Of a DNA stretch of 64,000 nucleotides, positions 46,842 to 56,702 are shown one piece after another. Origin of the DNA: Hyphomicrobiales bacterium (GTDB lineage: Bacteria; Pseudomonadota; Alphaproteobacteria; Rhizobiales; Rhizobiaceae); NCBI GenBank assembly GCA_900470155.1, contig UBZT01000010.1, forward strand, positions 248,001 to 312,000, read 5' to 3'. A program made the position numbers and the translations under genes. The notes under the pieces were generated by a model. It worked only from the letters and a program-made list of their open reading frames with translations, made no database searches and was not told where the DNA came from. The first letter of the stretch is position 1. Each line of letters opens with the position of its first letter.

Positions 46842-48458
46842 ATGGCCGTCGTTTCCAAGAAAATCCCCGCCCCGGACCTCGTCCGCGTCCGTACCGCCTT
46901 GCTTTCGGTTTCCGACAAGACAGGGATCGTCGAATTCGCACAGGCGCTGCACCAGCGCGGCGTTCGGCTGCTGTCGACAGGCGGCACGCACAAGGCGCTC
47001 GCCGCAGCCGGCCTGCCGGTAACGGACGTATCGGAGATCACCGGTTTTCCTGAAATCATGGACGGCCGCGTCAAGACGCTGCACCCGCTGGTGCATGGCG
47101 GCTTGCTGGCGATCCGTGATGACGCCGAGCATGTCGAGGCGATGAAAACACATGGTATCGAGGCGATCGATCTCTCGGTCATCAATCTCTATCCGTTCGA
47201 ACAGGTGCGCGCGGCCGGCGGTGACTATCCGACAACCGTCGAGAACATCGATATCGGCGGACCGGCCATGATCCGGGCATCGGCAAAGAACCATGCCTAT
47301 GTCACGGTGGTGACTGACGCTGCCGACTATGGCGACGTGATCGAGGCCCTGTCGCAGAACGACGGCCAGACCACGTATGCGCTTCGCCAGCGCCTGGCGG
47401 CCAAGGCCTATGCCCGTACCGCTGCCTATGATGCCGCAATCTCGAACTGGTTTGCCGAAGCCCTGGAAATCGAGATGCCGGCCTACCGCGTGGTTGGCGG
47501 CGCCCTGAAGGAAAAGATGCGCTACGGCGAGAACCCGCACCAGAGCGCCGGTTTCTATGTCACCGGCGAAAACCGTCCGGGTGTTGCCACGGCGACGCTT
47601 CTGCAGGGCAAACAGCTCTCCTACAACAATATCAATGATACCGATGCAGCTTTCGAGCTCGTTGCCGAATTTGCGCCTGAAAACGGCCCGGCCTGCGCGA
47701 TCATCAAGCATGCCAACCCGTGTGGCGTGGCGACCGGTTCGACGCTGGTCGAAGCCTATAGCCGAGCGCTTGCCTGCGATTCCGTATCGGCTTTCGGCGG
47801 CATCATCGCGCTCAACCAGATGCTGGATGCCGCAACCGCGCAGGAAATCGTCAAACTGTTCACCGAAGTCATCATCGCGCCCTCGGTGACCGACGAAGCC
47901 AAGGCGATCATCGCGTCAAAGCCCAATCTGCGCCTGCTGACAACCGGTGCCCTGCCCGATCCGCGTTCGCGTGGCCTGATGGCAAAGACGGTTTCCGGCG
48001 GTCTTCTGGTCCAGACGCGCGACAATATTCTGGTCGAGGATCTCGACCTCAAGGTGGTCACCAAGCGTGCGCCGACGGCAACCGAACTCGAAGACATGAA
48101 ATTCGCCTTCAAGATCGCCAAGCATGTGAAGTCGAATGCCGTCATCTATGCCAAGAACGGCCAGACAGCCGGTATCGGTGCCGGCCAGATGAGCCGGGTC
48201 GATTCAGCCCGCATTGCGGCGCTCAAGGCGGAAGATGCAGCCAAGGCTCTTGGCCTGACGACGCCGCTGACCAAGGGTGCCGCCGTCGCCTCGGAAGCCT
48301 TTTATCCCTTTGCCGATGGTCTGCTGGCCGCGATTGCGGCCGGTGCGACGGCCGTCATTCAGCCGGGCGGCTCGATGCGCGACGAGGAAGTGATTGCGGC
48401 GGCAGACGAGCACGGTGTGACCATGGTCTTCACCGGCGTGCGCCACTTCCGCCACTAA
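46842..48458 (+). CDS. purH: bifunctional AICAR transformylase / IMP cyclohydrolase
   Basis: Carries out the last two steps of IMP synthesis. The 538-residue protein has the N-terminal MGS-like cyclohydrolase domain ([36 protein letters not shown]) and the C-terminal transformylase ([13 protein letters not shown] [31 protein letters not shown] with the catalytic Lys-His, [18 protein letters not shown]). It ends [17 protein letters not shown] (GVRHFRH), as expected. The gap of 94 bp after the heparinase-like gene may hold its own promoter, and a strong terminator follows. Confidence 0.97.
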   Translation: MAVVSKKIPAPDLVRVRTALLSVSDKTGIVEFAQALHQRGVRLLSTGGTHKALAAAGLPVTDVSEITGFPEIMDGRVKTLHPLVHGGLLAIRDDAEHVEAMKTHGIEAIDLSVINLYPFEQVRAAGGDYPTTVENIDIGGPAMIRASAKNHAYVTVVTDAADYGDVIEALSQNDGQTTYALRQRLAAKAYARTAAYDAAISNWFAEALEIEMPAYRVVGGALKEKMRYGENPHQSAGFYVTGENRPGVATATLLQGKQLSYNNINDTDAAFELVAEFAPENGPACAIIKHANPCGVATGSTLVEAYSRALACDSVSAFGGIIALNQMLDAATAQEIVKLFTEVIIAPSVTDEAKAIIASKPNLRLLTTGALPDPRSRGLMAKTVSGGLLVQTRDNILVEDLDLKVVTKRAPTATELEDMKFAFKIAKHVKSNAVIYAKNGQTAGIGAGQMSRVDSARIAALKAEDAAKALGLTTPLTKGAAVASEAFYPFADGLLAAIAAGATAVIQPGGSMRDEEVIAAADEHGVTMVFTGVRHFRH

Positions 48459-48478
48459 GCATCGACGATCCGCGATTG

Positions 48479-48513
48479 AAAAGCCGGCAGCGGAAGCGAT
48501 GCCGGCTTTTTCT
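48479..48513. terminator. intrinsic terminator of purH
   Basis: AAGCCGGCA (48481-48489) and TGCCGGCTT (48500-48508) form a 9-bp stem with a 10-nt loop, followed by TTTTTCTTT on the + strand and preceded by an A-run, so it can serve both purH and the convergent transporter gene. Confidence 0.9.
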
Positions 48514-48519
48514 TTACCT

Positions 48520-49923
48520 TCAGGTGTGCTGGGCTTCGTTGCCGTCACCGGCCGGATAGGCTGTCTTCCACAGAATCGCCAGTCCAACGACCAGGAAGAC
48601 CAGCATGCTGGCCATTCCGACCCGCGGCGAACCCGTCCAGGCGGTGAGCAGCGAGAAGGACAGGGTTGCCATGAAGCTGGTTGCCCGTCCCGATAGGGCG
48701 TAAATGCCGAAATAGCGGCCCGCTTCATGCGGCTTTACACTGCGAGCCAGATACGAACGCGACGATGCCTGCACAGGTCCGAAGGACAGGCCGATCAGCA
48801 ATCCATAGAGGATATAGGCCTTTTCAGCCGGCGTGGCGAAGAGACCTTCCGTGGTGGCGATCGGCAGGCTGACAAGTCCAAAAAGGGTGAAGTCCGGTCC
48901 AGTCGAAATGATGCCGAGCGTTGCTGCGATCAGCATGCAAAGACTGATCAGCACCACGACCTTTGACCCCATGAGCCGATCGATGCGGCCTGCAATCAGG
49001 CATCCGAAGATCGCAACCACATTCAGGATGATGCCGTAAACGCCCATTTCCATCGTCGACCAGCCGAACATGGCAGCCGCGAAGACGCCGCCAAGGATCA
49101 GCAGTCCGTTGACCCCGTCCTGGTAGATCATCCGCGCCACGAGAAAACGCAGGATGGCGGTCCGGTAACGGACTTCGGAGAGTGTCTTGCGGATCTCCTT
49201 CAGGCCCGAGCCGACGGCTTGGCGCAGTGGCTTTCCGCGGGCTGCATCCGGGGTGAAGAGGAACATCGGCAGGATGAAGACGAGATACCAGATTGCCGAG
49301 ATCGGGCCGGTAATGCGGGCATCTTCACCGACTGCAGCATCGAGCCCGAACAAGGGGGGAATACCGATCAGGGTGAGCCCCGTGGTCGGGTTTGCGGCAA
49401 TCAGCAGAACGATCGCGATCAGAACGATCATGCCGCCGAGATAGCCGAGCCCCCAGGCGATATTCGACACGCGGCCGACATCCCGTTGGCTCACAAGCCG
49501 GGTCATCATCGAGTCGTTGAAGACGATCGAGAATTCTGCGGCAATGCTGGCAAAGATCATCAACAGCATGATCATGCCGACGGGAGCCCCCGGCGCCGCA
49601 AGCCATAGACCCAGGAGGCAAACGATCTTGATCGCCGCAAAAAAGGCAATCCAGGGCTTTCGTGCGCCCGATTCATCGGCGATCGACCCGAGGATCGGCG
49701 AGAGGATTGCGATGACAATGGCAGAGATGGTCGCGGCATTGCTCCATGACGCCTGGGCAGACACCGGGTCACTGGTCATGCGGGCCACGAAATAGGGGCC
49801 GAAGATGAAGGTTGTCACGACCGTGAAAAACGGCTGTGCCGCCCAGTCGAAGAACATCCAGCTAAGGACGCCTCGGTTGAGGCGTCCAGTCTCCTTGGTG
49901 TCGGTTACGGCCGATCCGTTCAT
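48520..49923 (-). CDS. MFS transporter, UMF1/Atg22-like family
   Basis: A 467-residue integral membrane protein with about 12 hydrophobic segments. The opening RLNRGVLSWMFFDWAAQPFFTVVTTFIFGPYF is typical of the UMF1 group (short quote: SWMFFDWAAQPFF); IAWGLGYLGGMIVL and SFGPVQASSRSYLARSVKP are also family stretches. Relatives in fungi export amino acids from the vacuole; the substrate here is unknown. It is convergent with purH. Its start lies 31 bp from the end of the glutamate dehydrogenase gene on the same strand, with a GC hairpin between. Confidence 0.9.
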   Translation of the reverse strand: MNGSAVTDTKETGRLNRGVLSWMFFDWAAQPFFTVVTTFIFGPYFVARMTSDPVSAQASWSNAATISAIVIAILSPILGSIADESGARKPWIAFFAAIKIVCLLGLWLAAPGAPVGMIMLLMIFASIAAEFSIVFNDSMMTRLVSQRDVGRVSNIAWGLGYLGGMIVLIAIVLLIAANPTTGLTLIGIPPLFGLDAAVGEDARITGPISAIWYLVFILPMFLFTPDAARGKPLRQAVGSGLKEIRKTLSEVRYRTAILRFLVARMIYQDGVNGLLILGGVFAAAMFGWSTMEMGVYGIILNVVAIFGCLIAGRIDRLMGSKVVVLISLCMLIAATLGIISTGPDFTLFGLVSLPIATTEGLFATPAEKAYILYGLLIGLSFGPVQASSRSYLARSVKPHEAGRYFGIYALSGRATSFMATLSFSLLTAWTGSPRVGMASMLVFLVVGLAILWKTAYPAGDGNEAQHT

Positions 49924-49931
49924 GCATCATC

Positions 49932-49948
49932 CCCGGCGAGTTGCCGGG
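49932..49948 (-). terminator. GC hairpin between glutamate dehydrogenase and MFS gene
   Basis: CCCGGC (49932-49937) and GCCGGG (49943-49948) form a 6-bp stem with loop GAGTT in the 31-bp gap. There is no T-run, so it may be only a weak pause site and the two genes may be co-transcribed. Confidence 0.35.
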
Positions 49949-49954
49949 ACACTG

Positions 49955-52900
49955 TCATCTTGCGGGATCTTGTGCAAGATCACCGAGCAGGCCGGCAGCC
50001 ACCGCCATTTTCGAGATGCTTGGCTCGCCGCTGTCGACCAGCGCCGCGATTTCCTTGCCGATCCGGTCAATGCGCAGCTTGTCCTTGGCAAGCCATGCCT
50101 CGACCGGCTGCTTCTGATCGTCGTGCGCGGTGAGAGCGGCACAAACGATCTCGCGCCGCGCCGCACCGATGCGATCGATGCTTCTCGTCAACGCCAGGCT
50201 GTCATAATGATCCGTCGGCTGCAGCCGGCGGGCATTGCCGATGATGCGTCCGATCCGGAATGCTTCCGAGACGGCAAAGAAACCATCCATCGCCCGGGCG
50301 AGGCTCGCCTTGGTCCTGTCGGCAATCTGCATGGTTTCCGGAAGCAGCAGCATGGTCTGAAGGTTGACGACCTCGCGAGCAATCTCCTCCGGCGCGCCGG
50401 CCGAAATAAGCTCCGCGACCTGCTCGTCCAAATGCTGACGCAGCAACGTCGGCAGGGATGTGGAAAAGACCGCTCCCGCCGATTTGACCGCCGCTTTCAA
50501 CTGGGCCACCGCAGCACTGATTGGACCGGTTGCGAGCCCGGTATCCAACAACAGGCGTGTGATACCGACATAGACTTCGGTGACGATGCCGTAGAGACGA
50601 TTCTGGGTCTGGCCGGAGAGTTTGGCGTCCAGATTGTCGAGCTTGTCCCAGAGAGACGTAAGGTTCAGGGCATCACGCGTGACCAGAGCCGCTTTGACCA
50701 CCGCATCGGGTGCTGCACCTGTCGCATCACTCACGGCAACGACAAAGCCTGGCCCGCCGCGGTTGATCGCATGGTTTGCCAGAACCGTTGCAATGATTTC
50801 GCGACGAAGGCGATGCCCCGCGATATCGGCGGCAAAGCTCTTGCGCATGCCGGCCGGGAAATAGTTCGACAGGGTGCTCTGGCAATACGGATCGTCCGGC
50901 AGGTCGGACTGGATCAACTGATCGAACAGGACGATCTTGGCATAAGACAGCAGCACCCCGATTTCCGGCCGCGTCAGGGTCTTTCCAGAGACGTAACGTT
51001 CGGCGACAGACGCCGCATCCGGCAGGGTCTCGACCTTGCGGTTCAGCTTGCCGAGGCCTTCCAGATAATCCATGAGCCGGCTCAGCTCTTCGCGATTGCC
51101 GGCATTCTTTGCTTCCACCAGCGAGATGGAAAGCGATTGCAGATAGTTGTTGCGCAAGACCAGTTCGGCGACTTCGTCGGTCATCTCGACCAGCAGCTTG
51201 TTGCGCTTGTCCCGGGTCAGGCGCTTTTCGGCCATGGCCGGCGAAAACGCGATCTTGATATTGACTTCAAGGTCGGACGAATTGACGCCAGCCGAATTGT
51301 CGATCGCATCCGAATTCACCCGGCCGCCATTCAGGGCATAGGCAATACGGCCCTTCTGGGTCACGCCGAGATTGGCACCTTCGCCGATCACCTTGGCGCG
51401 GACTTCGGTCGCGGTGATACGGATTGCGTCATTGGCACGGTCGCCAACCTCGGCATCGGTCTCGCCAGCAGCCTTGATATAGGTGCCGATGCCGCCGAAC
51501 CACATGAGATCGACCGGTGCCTTGAGGATCGCGGTCAGGATATCGAAGGGGGACGCGGTCCGGGTTTCCAGTCCGATGGCTACGGCCGCTTCCGGCGTCA
51601 GAGTTACGGATTTCTCAGACCGTGAGATGATCATCGCACCAGGCGAGAGTGCCTTGCGGTCATAATCCTGCCAGCTCGAGCGCGGCAGCGCGAACATGCG
51701 CTTGCGCTCGGCAAACGACCGGGCCGTATCGGGATCCGGATCGATGAAGATATCGCGATGGTCGAAGGCTGCGATCAGCCTGATCTGTTCCGAGAGCAGC
51801 ATGCCATTGCCAAAGACGTCGCCCGACATGTCGCCGACGCCGGCCACGGTAAAGGGCGTGGTCTGGATGTCGGTATCGATCTCGCGGAAGTGCCGCTTGA
51901 CCGTTTCCCAGGCGCCACGGGCGGTGATGCCCATCTTCTTGTGGTCATAGCCTGCCGAACCACCTGATGCAAAGGCGTCGTCGAGCCAGAAGCCTGCCGC
52001 CTGGGCCAGTCCGTTTGCGGTGTCCGAAAATGTCGCCGTGCCCTTGTCGGCTGCGACGACGAAGTAGGGATCATCCTCGTCCAGGCGCAGGGTGTCGGCC
52101 GGCGGCACGATGTCACCGCCGACAATGTTGTCGGTGATCGACAGCAGCGTGCGGATATAGGTCTTGTAGGCTTCGGTGCCGGCCGACAGCCAGGCCTCGC
52201 GATTGCCCGGTGGCGGCAGAAGCTTCGGGTAGAAGCCTCCCTTGGCACCGACCGGCACGATCACCGCATTCTTGACCTGCTGGGCCTTGACCAGACCCAG
52301 CACCTCGGTGCGATAGTCCTGGGCGCGGTCGGACCAGCGCAGGCCGCCGCGGGCGACCTTGCCGAAGCGCAGGTGAACACCTTCGACCTCGACCCCATAA
52401 ACGAAGATTTCCCGGAACGGACGCGGTTCCGGCAGGCCGTCGAGCCGATGCGGGTCAAACTTGAACGCCAGCATCGGCCGGTCGCTGTCGATATAGCCCT
52501 TCTGGAAGAAATTCGTTCGGAGCGTCGCCTCGATGGCGTTGATGTAGCGCCGCAGGATGCGATCCTCGTCCAGGCTCGGGACCGCCGCAAGGCTGGTCTC
52601 CAGCGCCTGGTGAAGTTCGGCTGACCGCTTTGCGCGGCTTTTTTCGTTCAAGGATGGATCGAGGCGGTTGCGGAAAAGACGAACCAGATCGGTTGCGATT
52701 GCGGCATATTTGTTCAGCGTCTCTGCGATGTAGCCCTGCGAGAAGACGAACCCGGCCTGGCGCAGATAGGCACCATAGGCGCGCAGCACCGATGCCTCGC
52801 GGGCATTCAGGCCGGCATTGAGGACCAGGCGGTTATAGGCATCATTGTCGACGGTGCCGGTAAAGGCTGCGATGAAGGCTTCCTCGATTTCCCCGCCCTG

Positions 52901-54751
52901 GCGGAGGATGTCGAAATTGCCGCCACCGAGAACCTGAAGTTCCATGTCATGCAGGACGACCAGCTTGTCGGGCTTTTCCTCCGGATTGGTGCCGGCAATG
53001 CCGATGTCGAAGGTGCGCTCGCTAATGACGCCGAAGCCGAGGTTTTCCAGCAGCGGCACGCGCCGCGACAGTGGAAGGTGATGACCGGAATGAAATATCT
53101 TCAGATACAGCAGCGGGCCGTCTGCACCCGCGACTTGATGGAAGGCGATGGAGAGTGGTGCGCCCGCGAGGCATGCCTCGATATGTTTCAGATCGGCGAC
53201 CGCTTCTTCCGGGGCAAAGGCTTCCTGAAAAGCCTGGCTGACCTCCAGTTGCGGCGCGTCGGCACCGGCCAGCGTGATGAAACGGTCGCTCCAGCGCGCG
53301 GTGATCTCGCGGACGGCATCCTCGAGCTTGGCCTGTGGAATGCGCGGCGTCTTGCCCTCAGAGCGGCCAATGATGATGTGCACGCGGGCCACGCCACCTT
53401 CGGGGAAGGCCGGGTAGTAGGCGGAGACATGGCCGTCATAGACGGTCTTAAAATAGATGCCGATCTTTTCGCGGACCATGGAATTGTAGTCTTCGCGCGG
53501 GACATAGACGATCAGCGAGACGAAGCGGTCGAACTGGTCGATGCGCGGCAGGACGCGCACACGCGGACGCTCCGAGAGATCGTTGATCTGCTCGCTGAAT
53601 TTCGCCAGCAGTTCGGGTTCGATCTGGAACAGGTCATCGCGCGGATAGCTTTCCAGCGTGTTCTGCAACATGCGGCCGGAATGGCTCTGCGGATCGAAGT
53701 CGAAATATTCGACGATCTTTTCGATCTTGGCGCGCAGCAGCGGGATCTGGTTGGCCGAGCGCGTATAGGCGGTGGACGTGAACAGACCGACGATCCGCAA
53801 TTCGCCGACGACCTTGCCGTCCGGTCCGAAACGCTTGATGCCGACATAATCCATATAGGCGCGGCGATGCACCACCGATTTCACATTTGCCTTGGTGACG
53901 ATCAGGAATTCCGGCCCCTGCAGGAAGGCGAGGATTTCGGGGGTGGTGGTAACATGGTTCTTGCCCTGGCGCAGGACCAAGACATCCGGGTCGGACAAAA
54001 TGCCCAATCCCTTGCCCTTGCCGCGCTCGACCGTGGCATCGGTGCCTTCGCCGGAATAGATATATTCCCGCATGCCAAGGAAGGTGAAATTGTCGTCGCG
54101 CAGCCATTCCAGAAAGGCGAGAGCTTCATCGCGATCGGCTTTTTTCCGGCCGGGTGCGAGGTCCGTCAACTCCGAAAGTGCGCTGTCCAGCAGGCCCAGC
54201 ATGGGTTTCCAGTCGGTGGCCGCCATCTTCACCTGACTGAGGACATGCTGCAGGCGCTGAACCAACCCCTTCACCTGTTCATCGGTCAGCGTCGCGAGAT
54301 GCAGCTGGATATAGCTGACTTTGACGACAGTCTCCGGATCCGTATCGGGATTGGCCAGGGAAACCTCACCCTTCGGCCCCATGGCGAGGATCGGGTGAAC
54401 GGCCATGTAGATATCGCGATAGACGCTGGTCACTTCCGCCATCACCGAATCGTAGAGAAACGGCTTGTTGTGGTCGACGATCGACAGCACGCTGACAGGC
54501 ATGCCGTCCGGGCTGACTTCTGCGATCGGGGTGACGCTGACATACGGCATCTTGCGGTCCCAGGCGGCCAGATCGGAGGCCGCGCGAACCGCAGAAAAGG
54601 CCAGCATTTCCGGGGTATAACGATCGAGATCGTCATTGCTCGCACGGCCGAAAAGTGTTGCCGGCGTGACAAAGGCATCGCCCAGCGCTTCGGCAATCTG
54701 GCCGGCACCTCGCAGCTGCTGTTCCCGCTTGGTGGTCCGCGTCTTGGCCAT
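49955..54751 (-). CDS. gdhZ: NAD-specific glutamate dehydrogenase, large (180-kDa) type
   Basis: A 1598-residue catabolic enzyme oxidising glutamate to 2-oxoglutarate and ammonia. The length and order fit the L-180 class: long N-terminal ACT-like regulatory parts, the catalytic domain in the middle-to-C-terminal half (GKVARGGLRWSDRAQDYRTE, VKNAVIVPVGAKGGF with the active Lys region, FVVAADKGTATFSDTANGLA), the NAD-binding GVGDMSGDVFGNGMLLS, and a long helical C-terminus. The ATG at 54751 with AGGAGAGGG upstream is chosen over in-frame Met codons further upstream. Members are allosterically controlled; in Caulobacter, GdhZ also affects cell division. It is divergent from pdxY. Confidence 0.95.
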   Translation of the reverse strand: MAKTRTTKREQQLRGAGQIAEALGDAFVTPATLFGRASNDDLDRYTPEMLAFSAVRAASDLAAWDRKMPYVSVTPIAEVSPDGMPVSVLSIVDHNKPFLYDSVMAEVTSVYRDIYMAVHPILAMGPKGEVSLANPDTDPETVVKVSYIQLHLATLTDEQVKGLVQRLQHVLSQVKMAATDWKPMLGLLDSALSELTDLAPGRKKADRDEALAFLEWLRDDNFTFLGMREYIYSGEGTDATVERGKGKGLGILSDPDVLVLRQGKNHVTTTPEILAFLQGPEFLIVTKANVKSVVHRRAYMDYVGIKRFGPDGKVVGELRIVGLFTSTAYTRSANQIPLLRAKIEKIVEYFDFDPQSHSGRMLQNTLESYPRDDLFQIEPELLAKFSEQINDLSERPRVRVLPRIDQFDRFVSLIVYVPREDYNSMVREKIGIYFKTVYDGHVSAYYPAFPEGGVARVHIIIGRSEGKTPRIPQAKLEDAVREITARWSDRFITLAGADAPQLEVSQAFQEAFAPEEAVADLKHIEACLAGAPLSIAFHQVAGADGPLLYLKIFHSGHHLPLSRRVPLLENLGFGVISERTFDIGIAGTNPEEKPDKLVVLHDMELQVLGGGNFDILRQGGEIEEAFIAAFTGTVDNDAYNRLVLNAGLNAREASVLRAYGAYLRQAGFVFSQGYIAETLNKYAAIATDLVRLFRNRLDPSLNEKSRAKRSAELHQALETSLAAVPSLDEDRILRRYINAIEATLRTNFFQKGYIDSDRPMLAFKFDPHRLDGLPEPRPFREIFVYGVEVEGVHLRFGKVARGGLRWSDRAQDYRTEVLGLVKAQQVKNAVIVPVGAKGGFYPKLLPPPGNREAWLSAGTEAYKTYIRTLLSITDNIVGGDIVPPADTLRLDEDDPYFVVAADKGTATFSDTANGLAQAAGFWLDDAFASGGSAGYDHKKMGITARGAWETVKRHFREIDTDIQTTPFTVAGVGDMSGDVFGNGMLLSEQIRLIAAFDHRDIFIDPDPDTARSFAERKRMFALPRSSWQDYDRKALSPGAMIISRSEKSVTLTPEAAVAIGLETRTASPFDILTAILKAPVDLMWFGGIGTYIKAAGETDAEVGDRANDAIRITATEVRAKVIGEGANLGVTQKGRIAYALNGGRVNSDAIDNSAGVNSSDLEVNIKIAFSPAMAEKRLTRDKRNKLLVEMTDEVAELVLRNNYLQSLSISLVEAKNAGNREELSRLMDYLEGLGKLNRKVETLPDAASVAERYVSGKTLTRPEIGVLLSYAKIVLFDQLIQSDLPDDPYCQSTLSNYFPAGMRKSFAADIAGHRLRREIIATVLANHAINRGGPGFVVAVSDATGAAPDAVVKAALVTRDALNLTSLWDKLDNLDAKLSGQTQNRLYGIVTEVYVGITRLLLDTGLATGPISAAVAQLKAAVKSAGAVFSTSLPTLLRQHLDEQVAELISAGAPEEIAREVVNLQTMLLLPETMQIADRTKASLARAMDGFFAVSEAFRIGRIIGNARRLQPTDHYDSLALTRSIDRIGAARREIVCAALTAHDDQKQPVEAWLAKDKLRIDRIGKEIAALVDSGEPSISKMAVAAGLLGDLAQDPAR

Positions 54752-54936
54752 GTACCCTCTCCTCTTGGTCGGCTTTGTCGGCATAATTGAGAAATTGTTT
54801 TGCAGAAGTATGTATGATGCAAATTCGGAGGAGAAATTGTCAAAAAAACGCATTCCCCACCCGGAATTCTTCAACTTTTTGATAAAACTGACATCAGAAT
54901 GCGCTTTAAGCTCAATTTTTAATGCGGAATTGCCTC

Positions 54937-55818
54937 ATGCCCGATAATTCGCCAAGCGCCGTCATCGTCATTTCCAGCCATGTCGTGCGTGGCTCTGTCG
55001 GCAATCGTGCCGCGGTATTCGCATTGGAGACATTGGGGCACCCGGTCTGGGCTTTGCCGACGGTGGTCCTGCCTTGGCATCCGGGCCATGGTGCCTCAAC
55101 CCGTCTGCGATTTGCCGACGATGACTTCGAAAAAGCAATAGACGATTTGATCAGGGCACCATGGCTGGGTGAGGTAAAGGCTATCCTCACCGGCTATTTC
55201 GGCAGCCCGGCGCAACCGGCCGCCGTCGCCCGGCTTGTCGAGGCGACGAAAGCCAGAAACCCCGATCTGCTCTATGTCTGCGACCCGGTAATGGGCGATC
55301 TCGGCGGTCTCTACATTCCGGAAGAAACGGCCGCGGCCGTGCGCGACCGCCTGATCCCGCTGGCCTCGGTCGCAACGCCCAATCGCTACGAATTGCAATG
55401 GTTGGTCGGCAGCACGCTCGACAGCAACACCGCGATCATGGAGGCGGCACTGTCGCTCGGCCCGCCGCGCATGTTGGTGACATCGGCGGTGCCGATGATG
55501 ACCGGCGGCACCGGCAATCTTCTGCTCACCGGCCGCAATGCGCTGCTCGCCGAGCATCGGCTGATCGACAACGCACCCAATGGCCTTGGCGACCTGCTCG
55601 GCGCCGTATTTCTGGCACGGTTGTTGGAAGGCTGCGATGAGGAAAGAGCCTTGCAGCTGGCGACGGCAAGCGTGTTCGAGATCCTGGCGCGGACCGCCAA
55701 GCGCGGCGCCGATGAGCTCGCGCTGGCCAGCGACGCTGCCAGCCTGTCGACGCCGATGGCGCTGGTGCAGATGCGCAGACTGCTCCATCCGGCACAGAGG
55801 CCGCGCAAACCGCTCTGA
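54937..55818 (+). CDS. pdxY: pyridoxal kinase PdxY
   Basis: Phosphorylates pyridoxal in vitamin B6 salvage. The 293-residue protein has the ribokinase-type fold: VIVISSHVVRGSVGNRAAVFALE, then VCDPVMGDLGGLYIPEE, ATPNRYELQWLVG, and the C-terminal anion hole NGLGDLLGAVFLARLL, where the usual GTGD is GLGD with the catalytic Asp kept. The ATG at 54937 with GCGGA upstream fits the conserved start; an ATG at 54922 is in frame. PLP supply next to glutamate dehydrogenase is a loose metabolic link only. Confidence 0.92.
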   Translation: MPDNSPSAVIVISSHVVRGSVGNRAAVFALETLGHPVWALPTVVLPWHPGHGASTRLRFADDDFEKAIDDLIRAPWLGEVKAILTGYFGSPAQPAAVARLVEATKARNPDLLYVCDPVMGDLGGLYIPEETAAAVRDRLIPLASVATPNRYELQWLVGSTLDSNTAIMEAALSLGPPRMLVTSAVPMMTGGTGNLLLTGRNALLAEHRLIDNAPNGLGDLLGAVFLARLLEGCDEERALQLATASVFEILARTAKRGADELALASDAASLSTPMALVQMRRLLHPAQRPRKPL

Positions 55819-55894
55819 TTTTTTTCAGCACCGTTACGCTGCAGTGCAAGGTGAGTGGTTGCCTTGGCCCGTCTTGCGCTGTAATCGGTAGGTT

Positions 55895-56548
55895 ATGAGC
55901 AGTTTTCCTCCTTCTCTTTTGACCGGCTACAACAATTTCATGAGTGGCCGCTATGTCGACCAGCGGGAACGCTACCGCGTGCTCGCCGAACAGGGGCAGA
56001 AGCCACATACGCTGGTTGTTGCCTGTTGCGATTCCAGAGCCGCACCGGAAATGATCTTCGATGCGGATCCGGGCGAACTCTTCGTCGTTCGCAATGTCGC
56101 CAACATGGTGCCGCCTTACGAGCCGGACGGTCAGTATCACTCGACCTCGGCTGCACTGGAATTTGCCGTCCAGGCCCTGCAGGTTCGCGACATCATCGTG
56201 ATGGGCCATGGTCGCTGCGGCGGCATCCGCGCAGCCCTCGATCCGAATGCCGAACCCCTGTCGCCCGGTGATTTCATCGGCAAATGGATGAACCTCGTGG
56301 CGCCAGCGGCGGAACAGATCCAGGGAAATTCGGTCATGACGCCGACGGAGCGGCAGACAGCGCTCGAGCGGATTTCGATCCGCAATTCCATCGCCAATCT
56401 GCGTACCTTCCCTTATGTCAAAAGCATGGAAGAGAGCGGCAAGCTGCGCATTCACGGCTGCTGGTTCGACATCAGCAACGGCGAATTGTGGGTGATGGAT
56501 CCGAAAACCCGCGATTTTGTGCGGCTCGAAGGCCCGATTCTCGGCTAA
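55895..56548 (+). CDS. beta-class carbonic anhydrase
   Basis: Interconverts CO2 and bicarbonate. The 217-residue protein has the zinc ligands C45 (with D46 and R48 in CCDSR), H105 and C108 in MGHGRCGG, and the conserved ELFVVRNVANMVPPYEPDG. The C-terminal HGCWFDISNGELWVMD is typical. All catalytic residues are present. Bicarbonate supply for biosynthesis is the probable role. The gene ends 110 bp before a bidirectional terminator shared with the transglycosylase gene. Confidence 0.95.
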   Translation: MSSFPPSLLTGYNNFMSGRYVDQRERYRVLAEQGQKPHTLVVACCDSRAAPEMIFDADPGELFVVRNVANMVPPYEPDGQYHSTSAALEFAVQALQVRDIIVMGHGRCGGIRAALDPNAEPLSPGDFIGKWMNLVAPAAEQIQGNSVMTPTERQTALERISIRNSIANLRTFPYVKSMEESGKLRIHGCWFDISNGELWVMDPKTRDFVRLEGPILG

Positions 56549-56656
56549 ATCGTTCGCGACTGCGACTTTGAGACTGGGCCGTTCTCGGGGGCATTCGGTG
56601 CCAGTTGGCTGACAGACGTTCCCATCAAACCGACAAGACATGTTCGCAACTGTTTC

Positions 56657-56695
56657 GAAAAAAACCGGCGGTCTGGATGGACCGCCGGTTTTTGT
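56657..56695. terminator. bidirectional terminator between carbonic anhydrase and transglycosylase genes
   Basis: AAAACCGGCGGTC (56661-56673) and GACCGCCGGTTTT (56680-56692) form a perfect 13-bp stem with loop TGGATG. A-rich and T-rich flanks serve both directions. Confidence 0.92.
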
Positions 56696-56702
56696 ATCGA
56701 TG

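Noticed and set aside
49805..51625. Open frame of 606 codons on the + strand
   Set aside because: It runs antisense through the UMF1 transporter start and glutamate dehydrogenase end, crossing two real genes.
52949..54790. Open frame of 613 codons on the + strand
   Set aside because: It is antisense to the glutamate dehydrogenase gene, and its composition is that of a shadow frame.
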